In this document: piece after piece, positions 45,911 through 57,000 of the stretch
How the letters are laid out: each line of letters opens with the position of its first letter
Position numbering within the stretch: position 1 is the stretch's first letter
Assembly: GCF_017426705.2 (NCBI RefSeq)
Contig: NZ_CP147251.1
Span: 2,022,501 to 2,086,500 of the forward strand
Reading direction: 5' to 3'
DNA: 64,000 nt
Source of the DNA: Enterococcus sp. DIV2402
Lineage (GTDB): Bacteria > Bacillota > Bacilli > Lactobacillales > Enterococcaceae
Made by a program: the position numbers and the translations under genes
Notes under the pieces: model-generated
Database searches by the model: none
Seen by the model: the letters and a program-made list of their open reading frames with translations, nothing else
What the model was told of the DNA's origin: nothing

Positions 45911-48160
45911 CTAGTATTCTTTCGCTAACCACACCGTTGGCTCTTGTTCTTTTATTCCCCATAAATAGCGAATCATTCCCGATTGATCCGTTCTAAAAAC
46001 ACGAACCTGATTTTCAGCCAACGTCTCCAGTACTTCTGGATGTGGATGATTAAACCGGTTATTTTTACCACTCGAAATAATCCCCTGTTTCAATTGGATT
46101 TTTTTAATAAATTGATTATCTGTTGATGTTTTGCTGCCGTGATGACCTAATTTCATAACATCGACAGTTAAATTTGGATAGTCTTTCAAGAGTTTTCGTT
46201 CCCCATCTTTGCCTAAATCTCCTGTCATTAAAAAACGCATACCTCGAATCGTAGTAGTTAATACGAGCGAATCTTCATTTTCACCTTTACCGTATTTAGG
46301 AGCTAATACTTGTAACGGCAGACGCTTTCCGATGACTTCATTCATCTCTACTTCTCGAATTTTGGTCCTCTTGGGTAGTTGCTTGGCTAAGCGCTGAATA
46401 CTGGGATGCTGGAGGCTTCCTTTACCAATATACACCCATTTTACTGGAATTTTCTCGATAACCTTTGCAGCGTCTCCAAGATGATCTGCATCGCCATGTG
46501 TAAGAAATAACCCATCTATTTGACGCACACCTTCTCCTTTTAAAAAAGGTAATAAGGTATACTCTGCTCCTGCACGATATGTTCGTTGTTGCCATTCTTC
46601 TTGTTCAAAGGATAGTCTGCCTCCTGTATCAATAACATATACTTCCTGATTGAATAGGCTTTGAATAACTGTACTATCCCCTTGCCCCACATCCACAAAT
46701 GAAATAGACGTTTTAAATGAACCGAACTGAATGACTATCAAAACAAGCATAGGGATAAAAATTAACCACTTTTTACGATGATAATAAAGGAATAAACTCC
46801 CGAATAAAGTGACAATTACACTTATTATCGCCGGCTCTCCAGTCACCCAAACCATAGATTTGGTTAAACTTAACAAACTTTCAAATGCCTGAATAACAAT
46901 AAGCAAAAGATTCGTTAATCCCTCTACAGGTATTCCCACTAGTGCCAGTCCACAAATTAACAAACTAAACGGCAAAAATAAATTAAAAAACGGCCCACAA
47001 ATTGTCGTTAATACGCCACCCAGTAAAGGTATCTCAAAGAAAAAATACATAAAAATCGGGGCTGCTAAAACAGAAATCACTTGAGATCGCCATAGTTGAG
47101 TAACGAAGCGATTATCTTTGGCATCTTGAATCAAAATAAACCATGACATCCCAAGCGATAAGATGCCTGAAAGTTGTAATAACGTTTTAGGATCCAATAC
47201 CAATAATAAAAATAACACCATACTAAATCGATCCATACTAGACAAATAAAATTGTTTCTCTTTAAAAAATAAATTCAACAGGTACAACAAAGAAGCTCGC
47301 AATACACTCACTTCTTGCCCAAATAAAAAAATACCAAAGAAAATACCCAAACAACTAATAAAGCTAAATTCATTAAATGTCAATCGACTACGACGTAAGA
47401 GCCGTAAAAACCAACCATAAAATAAATACACATGCGTACCGGAAATAGTAAAAAAGTGTAGAATTCCACTGCTACTATAAATATCCTGAATTTCATGGAA
47501 ATCACGGCTTTTGTATCCCACTAGTAATGCTAAAAAATAAGTGGAAACTTTTTCAGGAAAATTTTCTTCTAACCAATCAATACAACTCGCTCGAATCTGA
47601 CGCAAGACTGAAAAACCTGATGCTTCTTTTTCAGAAAGAATCTCTTCAATTTCGAAAACACCTAATTGATTAGTAGAGAAATAAAACCATTGTGCATCAA
47701 ATCCATGTTGATTCCGTTGTCGTTCTATTTCTCGAAAAGACCCTCGAACTTTCATAATTTTGGACCAGTTTTTTCGAATTTGCCACTGTTCCTTTTCTTG
47801 TTCGCTAGAAACTTTATATTGGCCTTTAATTTCCCCTTGATCAGTCATCCCTTCAAAGTTAACCAAATCGCCATTTAACTGAATCGTATCTGGAAAAATC
47901 TGAACGTCTGTCACTAGCTCTTTTTCAATAGGAACTGGAGGTAATTTTGTTTGTTGTCCTCTCAATAATACAAAAAAGCTGCAAAAAACAGCGAGTAACA
48001 CTAATGTTACTTGTTTTTTACAGCAAATTATACCTAGAAAATAGCACCCTATTATTAAAAAAAGAGGTTGATCTAATAACCACGCATGCAGAAAGCTAAC
48101 CATACATATTAAAGGAAATATCAATTGGTTCTTCCAAACATACTTGTGACTATTGGTCAT
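45911..48160 (-). CDS. comEC: DNA internalization competence protein ComEC/Rec2
   Basis: 749 residues from [11 protein letters not shown], overlapping the comEB end by 11 bases. N-terminal membrane part and OB-like segment, competence domain with many helices ([25 protein letters not shown]), then a C-terminal metallo-beta-lactamase domain ([37 protein letters not shown]). Forms the channel for single-stranded DNA entry. Appears intact, so the DNA uptake channel could work. Confidence 0.95.
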   Translation of the reverse strand: MTNSHKYVWKNQLIFPLICMVSFLHAWLLDQPLFLIIGCYFLGIICCKKQVTLVLLAVFCSFFVLLRGQQTKLPPVPIEKELVTDVQIFPDTIQLNGDLVNFEGMTDQGEIKGQYKVSSEQEKEQWQIRKNWSKIMKVRGSFREIERQRNQHGFDAQWFYFSTNQLGVFEIEEILSEKEASGFSVLRQIRASCIDWLEENFPEKVSTYFLALLVGYKSRDFHEIQDIYSSSGILHFFTISGTHVYLFYGWFLRLLRRSRLTFNEFSFISCLGIFFGIFLFGQEVSVLRASLLYLLNLFFKEKQFYLSSMDRFSMVLFLLLVLDPKTLLQLSGILSLGMSWFILIQDAKDNRFVTQLWRSQVISVLAAPIFMYFFFEIPLLGGVLTTICGPFFNLFLPFSLLICGLALVGIPVEGLTNLLLIVIQAFESLLSLTKSMVWVTGEPAIISVIVTLFGSLFLYYHRKKWLIFIPMLVLIVIQFGSFKTSISFVDVGQGDSTVIQSLFNQEVYVIDTGGRLSFEQEEWQQRTYRAGAEYTLLPFLKGEGVRQIDGLFLTHGDADHLGDAAKVIEKIPVKWVYIGKGSLQHPSIQRLAKQLPKRTKIREVEMNEVIGKRLPLQVLAPKYGKGENEDSLVLTTTIRGMRFLMTGDLGKDGERKLLKDYPNLTVDVMKLGHHGSKTSTDNQFIKKIQLKQGIISSGKNNRFNHPHPEVLETLAENQVRVFRTDQSGMIRYLWGIKEQEPTVWLAKEY

Positions 48161-48668
48161 GCAATTCACCAAAAGAAAGTTTCTCAAAATATTTCGGTTC
48201 CAATTGCACCTGTTCGACTTCGACCCCAACATGTTTAATTAATTCCATTGCATATTCGTTATTGCGATAATCATTTAAATAATAGATTTTTTTTACCCCA
48301 GCTTGCAAAATAGCTTTTGTACAAGGCAAACACGGAAAATGCGTCACGTAAATTTCAGCACCTTCTGTAGAAATACCTAATTTAGCACATTGTAACAATG
48401 CATTCATTTCTGCATGAATCGTCCGAATACAATGGCCATCTACTATATAACAACCATCATCAATACAATGATGATCGCCACTAACCGAACCATTATAGCC
48501 ACCAGCAATGATCCGTCGATCTTTAACTAACGTAGCCCCTACCTCTAAACGCGTACAAGTACTGCGTAGCGATAACAGAACCGATTGTGCCATAAAATAT
48601 TGGTTCCATGGGATACGTTCGTAAGATTTATTTAAATCATTATTTGTATTTCTATTTTTTTCTTTCAT
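48150..48668 (-). CDS. comEB: ComEB / deoxycytidylate deaminase-like protein
   Basis: 172 residues. Zinc motif HAEMNALL and CLPCTKAI, plus substrate region [13 protein letters not shown]. Converts dCMP to dUMP by family; its role in competence is doubtful. Precedes comEC with an 11-base overlap. The usual upstream neighbour comEA is not present; a 500-base spacer and mobile-element debris follow instead. Confidence 0.93.
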   Translation of the reverse strand: MKEKNRNTNNDLNKSYERIPWNQYFMAQSVLLSLRSTCTRLEVGATLVKDRRIIAGGYNGSVSGDHHCIDDGCYIVDGHCIRTIHAEMNALLQCAKLGISTEGAEIYVTHFPCLPCTKAILQAGVKKIYYLNDYRNNEYAMELIKHVGVEVEQVQLEPKYFEKLSFGELHDQ

Positions 48669-49163
48669 CTATAAACTCCTTTAAATAATGATTGATTGAC
48701 TCAGTCACTTAATTGTATATTTCTAATTTAAACTAATTTTATCTTTAAATAGCTTTTTTGTTTACCTTTTAAGAGGTAGTTTCAAATTTTTTAAAGAAAC
48801 AACCCCGCTTTTGAAATGTGTACGCTAACTATTATAAAAATAAAAGTGCGATTGCAATAATAGATACTATATACTTAAATGAATGTTACCACAATTGCAT
48901 CGAGTTTTGTTGAAAATTTTGCATATAGAGCTATCTCAAATTATATTTTCTTTTGTTTTCTGATCAAAAAGTTCTAAAAAACTATAAATACAATTTTGGA
49001 ATCAATTTCCTTTTCTCATCCCGATTAATCATTTAATGCCGTAAAAAAACTATAGAATTTTCAAAGAACAACATAGTTCTACTTTATAAATACGTATTAA
49101 TTTGAAATAAATTTTATGGAATTTAAGTTATAGATAAAATACAAAAAGAATCAATTACTTTAA
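48669..49163. other. Gene-free AT-rich spacer upstream of comEB
   Basis: No credible ORF or RNA structure. Includes the promoter region of comEB and the sequence GATTGCAATAATAGATA (about 48851), which shares the TGCAATAATAG core with the repeats near 11.1, 13.1 and 14.1 kb. It marks the boundary from core genes into an accessory region. Confidence 0.5.
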
Positions 49164-49349
49164 TTAGCAGTTAAGGTTATACCTTCTAATAAAAATTGTA
49201 TTGGACCCGTTTAAAATATCGTATTCATAGCTGATTTTTGCAATGGCTTTAATTTGTTGATTGCTCAGTTGATTCAAGTAAATATCAGCATCTTTGTAGC
49301 GAACATTGCCAATAATTTGATTTGGTTTCTCGTTGCGTAATTTTTTCAT
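49164..49349 (-). CDS. Small ORF, probable gene fragment
   Basis: 61 codons (MKKLRNEKPNQIIGNVRYKD...). The segment ADIYLNQLSNQQIKAIAKIS looks like part of a larger globular protein; no family recognised. It overlaps by two bases, head to head, the recombinase remnant. Likely debris of a mobile element. Confidence 0.3.
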   Translation of the reverse strand: MKKLRNEKPNQIIGNVRYKDADIYLNQLSNQQIKAIAKISYEYDILNGSNTIFIRRYNLNC

Positions 49350-49851
49350 GGATTTTTTGAAGGTTGCATATGCAAGATTTTCATCGATTGATCAAAGCTT
49401 GGAAAGACAAATTCAAGAATTTGAAAAACTAGGTGCAGAAAAAATATTTATATAGAAAAAATCTGGAGCAACTGTCGAACAGCATCCAATTTTTAAAGAA
49501 GCATTAGATTTGAGAGAGTCTGATATTTTTATGGCCGAAGCAATTGGCAACCCAGTACTCGATCACTTTATCAAAGATTTGATCATTCAGATTTTAGCTA
49601 CGATTGCAGAGCAAGAACGAACGGAATCTAAAAGACGGCAAGCTCAAGGAATTAAGATTGCCAAGGAGAAAGGAATTTATAATGGGCGTCCCAAATTATA
49701 TTAAGAAAGAATGAGAGATCCTCAAAAAAGGGCACTTTATCGTCAAATTGTAGAAAAACTAGTAATGGTGATTTCTATTTCAGAAATATCTAAAGAGTTG
49801 GGAATCACTAGACAAACCATTTATAGAATAAAAAAAGAACTGGAGAATTAA
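49348..49851 (+). pseudogene. Serine recombinase (Tn3/Bin-type resolvase) remnant
   Basis: Reads KVAYARFSSIDQSLERQIQE (N-terminal resolvase domain), a stop after EKIFI, KKSGATVEQHPIFKEALDLR, then an internal deletion that removes the EAIDRLGR region, AIGNPVLDHFIKDLIIQILA, IAEQERTESKRRQAQGIKIA, another stop after GRPKLY, and a C-terminal HTH (SISEISKELGITRQTIYRIK). Two stops plus the deletion make it non-functional. Confidence 0.85.
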
Positions 49852-51202
49852 ATATCTCTAGTTCTTATTTTCGTATGAATTTTTATGCCTAAACGTTTTT
49901 CTACATATTTTTTTCGGTTTTTTATTTGATTCATCATTATATTATTAGTGTTTGGAGATATACTGTCAAATTTTATTTGTGCCTGTTTAGCGTATGAAAT
50001 AAAATTACTAAGTTTCCCTTTATTATCACCAATATCTGTGTAAAGCTTGTATATTTTTTTACGATAAGGAATCTTATCTAATCCTTTCTTTCTTTTTGTT
50101 TTATGAGCCCTATTAATAAGTTTTTTAGCATTGCGATAAAATTTGTAGGTACTTTTTCCGCGCATTTGTACAGTTTTTCCATCGAAAGTAAATCCTAAAT
50201 AGTCTAAACTACTTTTTTATTATTGTCTAGTAGTTTGATTTGTTTATCCTTATAGAAGTACATTTCGGTCTTATCCTTATGAAGATTGATTTTATTATCT
50301 TCAGCCAAGCTTTTAACTTGCTGTTCAATTGATTCAAATTCTTCCTTTTTAACATTCTTTTTTGGAATAATCAAAATAAAATCGTCAGAATATCTTCTGT
50401 AAATTCCTAAGTATTCGTTGGCCGTTTTTTGTAACGCCAAGTCAAAATCAATTGTATAAACATTTGCTAATACAGCACTAATTGCTGTTCCCTGGGGTAT
50501 TCCTTTAATCGAATCAGGATTTGTTTTAGTCGTGTGTACTTTTTGAAATTTTCTAAAATCACTCAATTGATTAAAGTAGCTTTTTCTTCCTGATTTCTTT
50601 ATTTGTTTATCGGTTCCGAACAAATCAATAAGTAATTGTTTTTCATAATAGCCATATTTAGTTACAGAATTAAAAACATTGAACCAATCTTTACTTAATA
50701 TTGTTACACCCAATACTGTGGCCAATCTTTGTTTCAATAATGAATGTTGCAAGCTATCAAAAAAATGAGTGAAATCACCTACTAAAATATATGCTTCTTC
50801 AAATTCTACAATACTATTTATAACCTCTGCTGCAAAATCAATATTAGATTGCCCTTTTCTGTTATTTCTATACGCTGTTACACAATCATCAATATTCATA
50901 TTAAAGCAATAGTTATTGTATTTTGGATTTAATAGTTCATCAGCATAGAACTTATAAATAAAATTATCCCAATGCCCAGCATACATTATTTTTCGTTTTT
51001 TTTCTTTGATGGGTCTGCTATTTTTTTCCAAGTTTCTTTCACCAATGTATTTCTCAAAAGAATCTACATAATGAATCAACGGCAAAAAACTATGTCTAGC
51101 AATCCTTTTAGGATTAGTAACATAGTTTTCTGCATTCTCAATCTTCACTCTATGATCAAAATGCAAATATGTTTTTGTTTTATATTTATTAGAGTCTAAC
51201 AT
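49848..51202 (-). pseudogene. Reverse transcriptase, unknown-group (UG/DRT) defence type, one-base frameshift
   Basis: Start MLDSNKYKTK with AAAAAAGAGGTG. First frame 332 residues: motif A GDFTHFFDS (D143), motif B GIPQGTAIS (235-243), motif C YSDD (271-274). Frame 1 stops soon after NNKK, but the other frame continues SSLDYLGFTFDGKTVQMRG into a 105-residue C-terminal domain ending at 49848. One extra A in AAAAAA would give a 451-residue protein. The phrase MYAGHWDNFIYKFYADELLN...AYRNNRKGQSNIDFA is characteristic of chromosomal UG/Abi-like RTs rather than group II introns or retrons. Such RTs give phage defence using a non-coding RNA template. Confidence 0.75.
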
Positions 51203-51350
51203 ATTCGCACCTCTTTTTTGGAGCTGAAAGGAACAGCAGATCTGATTTCTGACATATGTCCCTTCCGGCAGCATGAGCCGTATGTACTGCTATATCGGCC
51301 ATTTTTATTAGCAGCAAATCAGCAGATTCAACTAATCTGTTATAATGTTA
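51203..51350 (-). ncRNA. Structured 5' region of the reverse transcriptase, candidate template RNA
   Basis: On the minus strand just before the RT gene lie several short stems: CGGC-tcat-GCTG, GACATATGTC, and repeated CAGATC/CAGCAGATT motifs that can pair (AATCAGATCTGCTG with CAGCAGATT). It is more GC-rich than its surroundings. Defence RTs of the DRT type often have such an RNA directly upstream. Borders are guesses. Confidence 0.3.
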
Positions 51351-51379
51351 TTGACTGGTTCATGAAAGGAGAAATTCAA

Positions 51380-51538
51380 GTGAATATATCTTTATCACTA
51401 GTTCTTAACCTATCAATCATGTTAATTCAAGAAGTATTAATAATTCTTGATATTAACTCAAAGCTACACTTACCTGAAGATTTCAGGCAGTCTTTGCTTG
51501 CAAGTCTGAAACATTATATTCTGTCACCAATTACATAA
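51380..51538 (+). CDS. Small hydrophobic-start ORF opposite the RT leader
   Basis: 52 codons from GTG, with AAAGGAG eight bases upstream and a possible -10 TATAAT at 51343. Residues 2-24 are hydrophobic (NISLSLVLNLSIMLIQEVLI), the rest polar. A terminator follows at 51569-51606, which supports a transcript. Unrecognised; a small membrane peptide such as a type I toxin is only one possibility. Confidence 0.35.
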   Translation: MNISLSLVLNLSIMLIQEVLIILDINSKLHLPEDFRQSLLASLKHYILSPIT

Positions 51539-51568
51539 CAAGCACTTATAGTTTAACATAAATTATAT

Positions 51569-51606
51569 TAAAAAGAGCAATCTTTTTACAAGGTTTCTCT
51601 TTTTTA
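51569..51606 (+). terminator. Terminator after the small plus-strand ORF
   Basis: AAAAAGAG paired with CTCTTTTT around a 20-base loop, followed by TTAC. Confidence 0.55.
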
Positions 51607-51719
51607 CTTTAATGTACCTTACATTTTTTACTATGTACTAATATAACTATTTTTGATGCTCCATAATTAGTTCTTTTCATTTACGAATTTGAGTTCTCAA
51701 ATTTGTAAATAGTACAACT

Positions 51720-52035
51720 TTATTTATATGAATCCATTAAGCTCTTTGCAGATTTAAGAAGGTGTCCCATAAAAGGAATATCCTTAGATTTTGAACGAGG
51801 ATTTGTATGATAATGCATATAGTATCCAGATTTACCTTTACCTCTTTCTGGTCCAGTAGGAGTTTTCCCCCTTTTTTTAATAAAGAAGCTGAACTAGCAA
51901 CTGTTTTTGCTTTATATTTAGTAATTGACCACACATCTCCATTAGCTGCCATTCTAGAAATTGCTGCTTTCTAACTGCATTGTTGCGGGATTAATTTTAC
52001 CTACCACTTGTTTAGATTCGAGAAGTAAATAAATT
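51720..52035 (-). pseudogene. C-terminal tail of a polymorphic/secreted toxin-like protein
   Basis: Split over frames: LLLESKQVVGKINPATMQLE, then AISRMAANGDVWSITKYKAK and, after one missing A in an A7 tract, RGKTPTGPERGKGKSGYYMH and YHTNPRSKSKDIPFMGHL. The last part resembles C-terminal modules of LXG/RHS-type toxins. No start, secretion module or immunity gene is visible. Debris. Confidence 0.4.
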
Positions 52036-52158
52036 CAGTCATTTGTACAGGTGTATGATAGTGTGACGTTTGAGCGAAGTAGATATTTTGTGTATTGCGC
52101 TAAAGTAGTGCCTGTAATTAATATAGTTCGTAAAACTTTATTAGCATAAGATAAAGAA

Positions 52159-52206
52159 AAAAGAGGAAATATCCGACGTGATAAGCGTCGAATACTTCCT
52201 CTTTTC
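52159..52206 (-). terminator. Terminator of the NRPS operon
   Basis: Long stem AAAAGAGGAA-ATATCCGACG / CGTCGAATAC-TTCCTCTTTT. Contains the ATATCCGA string seen in the hairpins at 20.7 and 34.1 kb. Confidence 0.8.
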
Positions 52207-52246
52207 TAATCCTATCCGACTTTTTTGAGTAAACAATTAATTTTGA

Positions 52247-52738
52247 TTACAAGAATTCTTTGAGGATATCAGTTACATTATCTCTTTGAGTCAGAGATAA
52301 TTTTATTAATGAATCACAATCAATGCCTTCAATAGGTTCTTTATAGTATCCTTGAAAAAAATCTACTAAATCATCTGTTACGTCAGTTCTATTTGGTCTT
52401 TTTTTTGACATTTTTTTTGAATACTCTGCACTACAATCTAAAACTATAGCTACAACGTTGATATCTGTATCTATATCTTTCAAATATTCATAAGTATTTT
52501 TTCTATTAATAATATTTAAATTTGTAGAGTCATAAACTACATTTCTTGTTTTTAGTGCATGAAGACTTACTAAATTCATAACTGAAAATATAAATTCATG
52601 ATTATCTTTAAATTCAGTAAAAATATTACGATATTCGTCTGATGAAACTAAAAAAGTACCTTCTTTTTCTAGTTTTTTTGAAATAGTGGTTTTACCAGAA
52701 CCAGGTAGGCCGACTAATAAAAATAAATTATTAGGCAT
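52247..52738 (-). CDS. P-loop kinase (polynucleotide kinase/zeta-toxin-like)
   Basis: 163 residues. Walker A GLPGSGKT (10-17), FLVSSDEYRNIF with the acidic residue typical of nucleotide-kinase-like P-loop enzymes, NVVYDSTNLNIINR, and a lid region MSKKRPNRTDVTDD. Last gene of the operon, 13 bases after the HIT gene. Could phosphorylate the cluster product (tailoring or self-resistance); substrate unknown. Confidence 0.8.
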   Translation of the reverse strand: MPNNLFLLVGLPGSGKTTISKKLEKEGTFLVSSDEYRNIFTEFKDNHEFIFSVMNLVSLHALKTRNVVYDSTNLNIINRKNTYEYLKDIDTDINVVAIVLDCSAEYSKKMSKKRPNRTDVTDDLVDFFQGYYKEPIEGIDCDSLIKLSLTQRDNVTDILKEFL

Positions 52739-52751
52739 AATTATCCCCCCA

Positions 52752-53162
52752 TCAATTTGTTATTTTTAATTTTTGATAAAGCTCATCAGAGGTTTCTTTT
52801 TTTTCTTTAGATAGCTCTGGCCATGCAACGATATTATCATGAAAATTTCTCGGAATAAGATGGAAATGAACATGTCGAATTGACTGTCCCGCACTTTCAC
52901 CGCTAGCCATTAAAATATTTACTCCTGTATATCCACAGCTGTTTATTATATGGTTATTAATTTTTAGTAAAGTCTTTTGTAGTTCAATAAAATTTTCATC
53001 AGTAATATCATTTAAATCTGTGCAATGATCTTTTGGTATAATTAATATATGCCCACTTACATCTGCTTTATTTGATAAAAATGCTAACGTTTTTGCATTT
53101 TCAAATATTATTTTTCCAGGAATTTTTCTTGATATAATATCGCAAAACACACAAGTAGTCAT
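52752..53162 (-). CDS. HIT family nucleotide hydrolase/transferase
   Basis: 136 residues. CVFCDIISRKIPGKII N-terminus (zinc-type HIT), HxHxH triad HVHFH at 97-101 followed by LIPR. HIT proteins act on nucleotide-amino acid or dinucleotide bonds; the HIT protein MccH is known to detoxify aminoacyl-nucleotide antibiotics. In this operon it may be an immunity or processing enzyme for a nucleotide-containing product. Confidence 0.9.
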   Translation of the reverse strand: MTTCVFCDIISRKIPGKIIFENAKTLAFLSNKADVSGHILIIPKDHCTDLNDITDENFIELQKTLLKINNHIINSCGYTGVNILMASGESAGQSIRHVHFHLIPRNFHDNIVAWPELSKEKKETSDELYQKLKITN

Positions 53163-53176
53163 AAAATCGTTCCTTT

Positions 53177-54076
53177 CTATTTTAAGTCAACTATTAATTT
53201 ATCAACATTTTTTATTTTAGATTCTATTAGCAACTGTTCGTATGATACAAACTTCGTGTGTTTAATGTTAATAACATCCAAAATTTCATCGTGAGTATCA
53301 TCAAGAATTTTTTTAGCTATTTTAAAATCCTTTGGATTAAATGATCTAACTCCTTGAATTTTTATTTCATTTTCGAAAAGTGATCGTAATTCTATTGGAG
53401 CATAATAACCTTTAGGGAAAACCCCAAAGCATACAATATATCCATTTTTTTGTGTATTTGAAATAGCTGTTTCTATAGAATCTACCTGCTCATACCCTAC
53501 TATTTCAAAAGTATATTTAAATTTTTTCGAGATAACTTTTGTATATTTATAGGTTTCATTTGTCTTAAGGGTTCCTTTAGGATTCTCAATACATCCACGT
53601 CTATTTACTAAACTTGGAGTAATGTTTTTTTTATTTAAAATCCATATCAATATTTTTGCTAAAGTACCGTTTCCTATTATTAGGACACTATCTTCTTCTT
53701 TAATATTAATTAAACTTAAACCATGAATAATAACAGCTAATGGGTCTAGCAAAGTATATTTCACATTATTACTTTCAAGATATAATAAGTTGTCAATCGG
53801 AATCTGCAATGTTCCTTTTAGACCGCCTTCGATGTTATTTCCAATTGCTTTAACATTTGAGCATAAATTAAATTCTTTCCTTCTACAATAAAAACACGTT
53901 CCACAATGTATATTAGGATTTACTGCAACATATTTTTTTAAAGAATTGTCAATTCCAATAATTTCGTGACCTAGATATTTGACACTTAGGCTATTCTGAA
54001 GTATTTTTTGTTTATCTGACCCACAAACACCAACTTTTTCGACAGAAATTGATATCAACTTTGATTTATTTTTCAT
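53177..54076 (-). CDS. Zinc-dependent medium-chain dehydrogenase, short N-terminus
   Basis: 299 residues, about 40 fewer than threonine/sorbitol dehydrogenase relatives. Catalytic zinc GVCGSD (C18) and GHE (H37-E38), structural zinc CGTCFYCRRKEFNLC, NAD(P) site LIIGNGTLAKILIWIL (GxGxLA, a variant of GxGxxG). ATG overlaps the NRPS stop by 4 bases, and AGGTGA precedes it. Probably oxidises or reduces an intermediate of the NRPS product. Confidence 0.85.
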   Translation of the reverse strand: MKNKSKLISISVEKVGVCGSDKQKILQNSLSVKYLGHEIIGIDNSLKKYVAVNPNIHCGTCFYCRRKEFNLCSNVKAIGNNIEGGLKGTLQIPIDNLLYLESNNVKYTLLDPLAVIIHGLSLINIKEEDSVLIIGNGTLAKILIWILNKKNITPSLVNRRGCIENPKGTLKTNETYKYTKVISKKFKYTFEIVGYEQVDSIETAISNTQKNGYIVCFGVFPKGYYAPIELRSLFENEIKIQGVRSFNPKDFKIAKKILDDTHDEILDVINIKHTKFVSYEQLLIESKIKNVDKLIVDLK

Positions 54077-57000
54077 AAATTGCTCACCTGAAAGATATAA
54101 ACATCTTCTCTACTTGAAAATGCTGTAAAACGTGTTTGCTTTTTCAAATTTTTTAATTGATGTTTCAGCATATCCATTTCTTGAATCTTTTTGTTTAAAT
54201 CTTTCTCAGAAAACTCTCCAATATAGTCTATATTTAATGGGGTTGTTTCAACAATTTCTTGCAGTTTTTGTTGCTCTTCACTGAAAGTGGGAAAGTTACT
54301 ATAAATTGCTAATCCTAAACTTATGCCTTTTTTATAATGAAAATAATTTATATGATCATAAAAATTATTTATAAAGTTTACTGAATTTGTATTTTTATGT
54401 CTATAGAAAGTAACTGTTTCGTGGCAATCATTAACTAGAAAATCGAATTTATAGTCCCCGACATTTCTAAAATCAAAAAGCATTTGGAAAGTTATTTCAG
54501 TTAACTCATTTTTTCGAATATAGTCATCAGTCACTTCATCAGCTACTAGTAGGAATTTTTTCCATTTGTCTAGTTCACCGACTTTTTTTATAATTTTAAA
54601 TCCATTTTCCCAAATAGAAGTTTTGAGTCCGCTGTTCGAAACATTATTCTTTATATTTTCTAATTTTTTAATATAGTTATCTTTCAAAAGCTGAGGAGCT
54701 TTTGAATTTGTACTCAGCTTATCTAAGTAAACTTTCATTCCCAATGATTCTATATCCGATTTTTGAAAATAACTACTTACATATTTTGATAAGATTGCCG
54801 AACTTGCGCCATCAGAAACACTATGATGTAAAATAATACTTAATTTAATTTTATTGAAGGAGGTCCTATGTGCAAGTATGCGATACAATGGGTTTCCAAG
54901 TAAATTATCCATTATTAAGTTTTTGGTATCTATTTTATCCTGTTCTATTATTTTTTCTCTCTGACTTTGACTTAATTCAGTTAAATCTTTTATCCTTGTT
55001 TCTATTTCTGAATAGTTATATACATTACTATAAAGCTTATGATTAGAATTTTTACTGATTGTAGTCCTAAAAGCCTCTATATTGTTAACTAAATATTTGA
55101 TTAATTTTTTGGTCTCATCCGCACATATATTATCTGGATACTCAAAATCAACTTCTGTAAAGCTGTTTAATTTAATATTAAAGTAAACCTTTTGAAAAAT
55201 AGACGACTCATATGAGTCGGATTTGTTTTTTTCAAATAGTTTTATAATACTCGAATAGTTAGTTTCTTCATGAAATATAGAAGTTCCATTTTTTTCAAAA
55301 ACAGCACTTTGAATTTTAGAGAATATTTCATGATAAGTATTAACCATTTTAAGCGTAGTTAAATTTGATTCATTAATTTCTAATTTTAAGTGATTATTTT
55401 TATTTTTAATTAATTTAAAATTAATTTGATTTCCATTTAGTATCTTTTGTATCTTTTGATAGGTATTTAAATCGAGCTCTTTGTTCTTGCCCATATCGTT
55501 TTGTATATCAAAAACCGTAGGATGCAAATAGATATACCCTGGGGATAGAGTTTTAGAAAATTCTGTTTCTAAATATATTTCTATTTCTATCACGGAAAGA
55601 GAATCCAGGCCAGAATCAAATAAATTATCATACAATCCCAAGTTGGGGATGTCGGAAATTCGACGAATATTATTCAGTAATTTGTTTTGAGTATCGGAAT
55701 TAGTAATATTTTTTGTCGAATAGATTTCAATTAGTTTTATCCTATCAATTTTTCCACTAATGTTAATCGGAAATGATTCTAATGGTTCCCATATAGATGG
55801 AATCATATAGCTAGGAAGAATTTCAAGTAGTTTATTTTTTGTAGAAGCTACGTTTTTTATGTTTTCATTTTTTAAATAAAAGCAAACTAATTTTTTGTTC
55901 CATTTGAATACAATACATTTATCAGTATTCAATACTGTAGCAATAGCATTTTCTATTTCACCAGGTTCGACACGAATACTGTTTATCTCTAATTGAAAAT
56001 CTTTTCTACCTATAAATGTAAAGTCGCCTGTATCTTTATCTAAAAATACTAAATCGCCTGTTTTATAATACCTTTTTCCATCTATATAAGGAAAAGATTC
56101 ATCTGTCTTATTTTGTAAATTAATATAGCCTTTCGCAATCCCATCGCCCGATAAATATAATTCATGATGGGATGAATTATTTGCTTGAATTAACAGTGTA
56201 GCAATATTATCAAAAGATTTTCCAATCGGTATTTTTTTATTGTTTAAATCTTCGATAGAGAGTCTATGATAGGTGGCATAAACAGTCGCTTCCGTGGGTC
56301 CATAGCAATTATAAACTTTGGAATCTAATACTAATCCACGCAATTTTTTTGCTAATGAAATTGGAAATTCTTCTCCTGCAATTAGAACGTATTCTAGTTT
56401 TGCCTCACTTAAATACTTAATTTCGTTATTGCTATAAGCATTCATAATAGAGGGGGCTATTGATAAGTGTGTAATATTGTGTTCTTTTATAATTAAAGGT
56501 AGTTTTTTTATGTCTTTAATTTCTTTTTCATCAAGAATGAATAATGAGGCATTATTAGCTATCCAACCATATAACTCTGCTATAGATACATCAAATTGAA
56601 GGGCGGTATTAAGCAAAAAAACTGAATTCTTGTTGGAGATAAAAGTACAATTAAAGGTATTAATAAAGAAGTCTAAATTTGAAAATGATACTTCTACACC
56701 TTTTGGATTACCAGTGCTTCCAGAGGTATATATAATATAGGCAGTAGACTCCATATGTCTCTTTCTTAACATGGGGATAGGAGCATCATTGTATTCTATA
56801 TCTTTTATTAAGAGTTTTCTAATATCGTAACTATTAGGTAATAGTAAATATTTTTGGTTTGTTAATACAACTTTTGCTTTAGTGTCTTTTATAATATAAT
56901 CTATTCGACTTTTTGGCATACTGATGTCTATAGGTATATAAGTAGCACCTATGAATCCAACTGCCATAATAGTTGCAACAGTTTCCATAGAGGGAGTCAT

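Noticed and set aside
50204..51274. Group II intron or retron as explanation for the reverse transcriptase
   Set aside because: No maturase or endonuclease domain, no domain V-like GAGC/GAAA hairpin downstream, and the N-terminal phrase fits chromosomal UG-type RTs. A retron msr/msd with its guanosine branch site is not visible.
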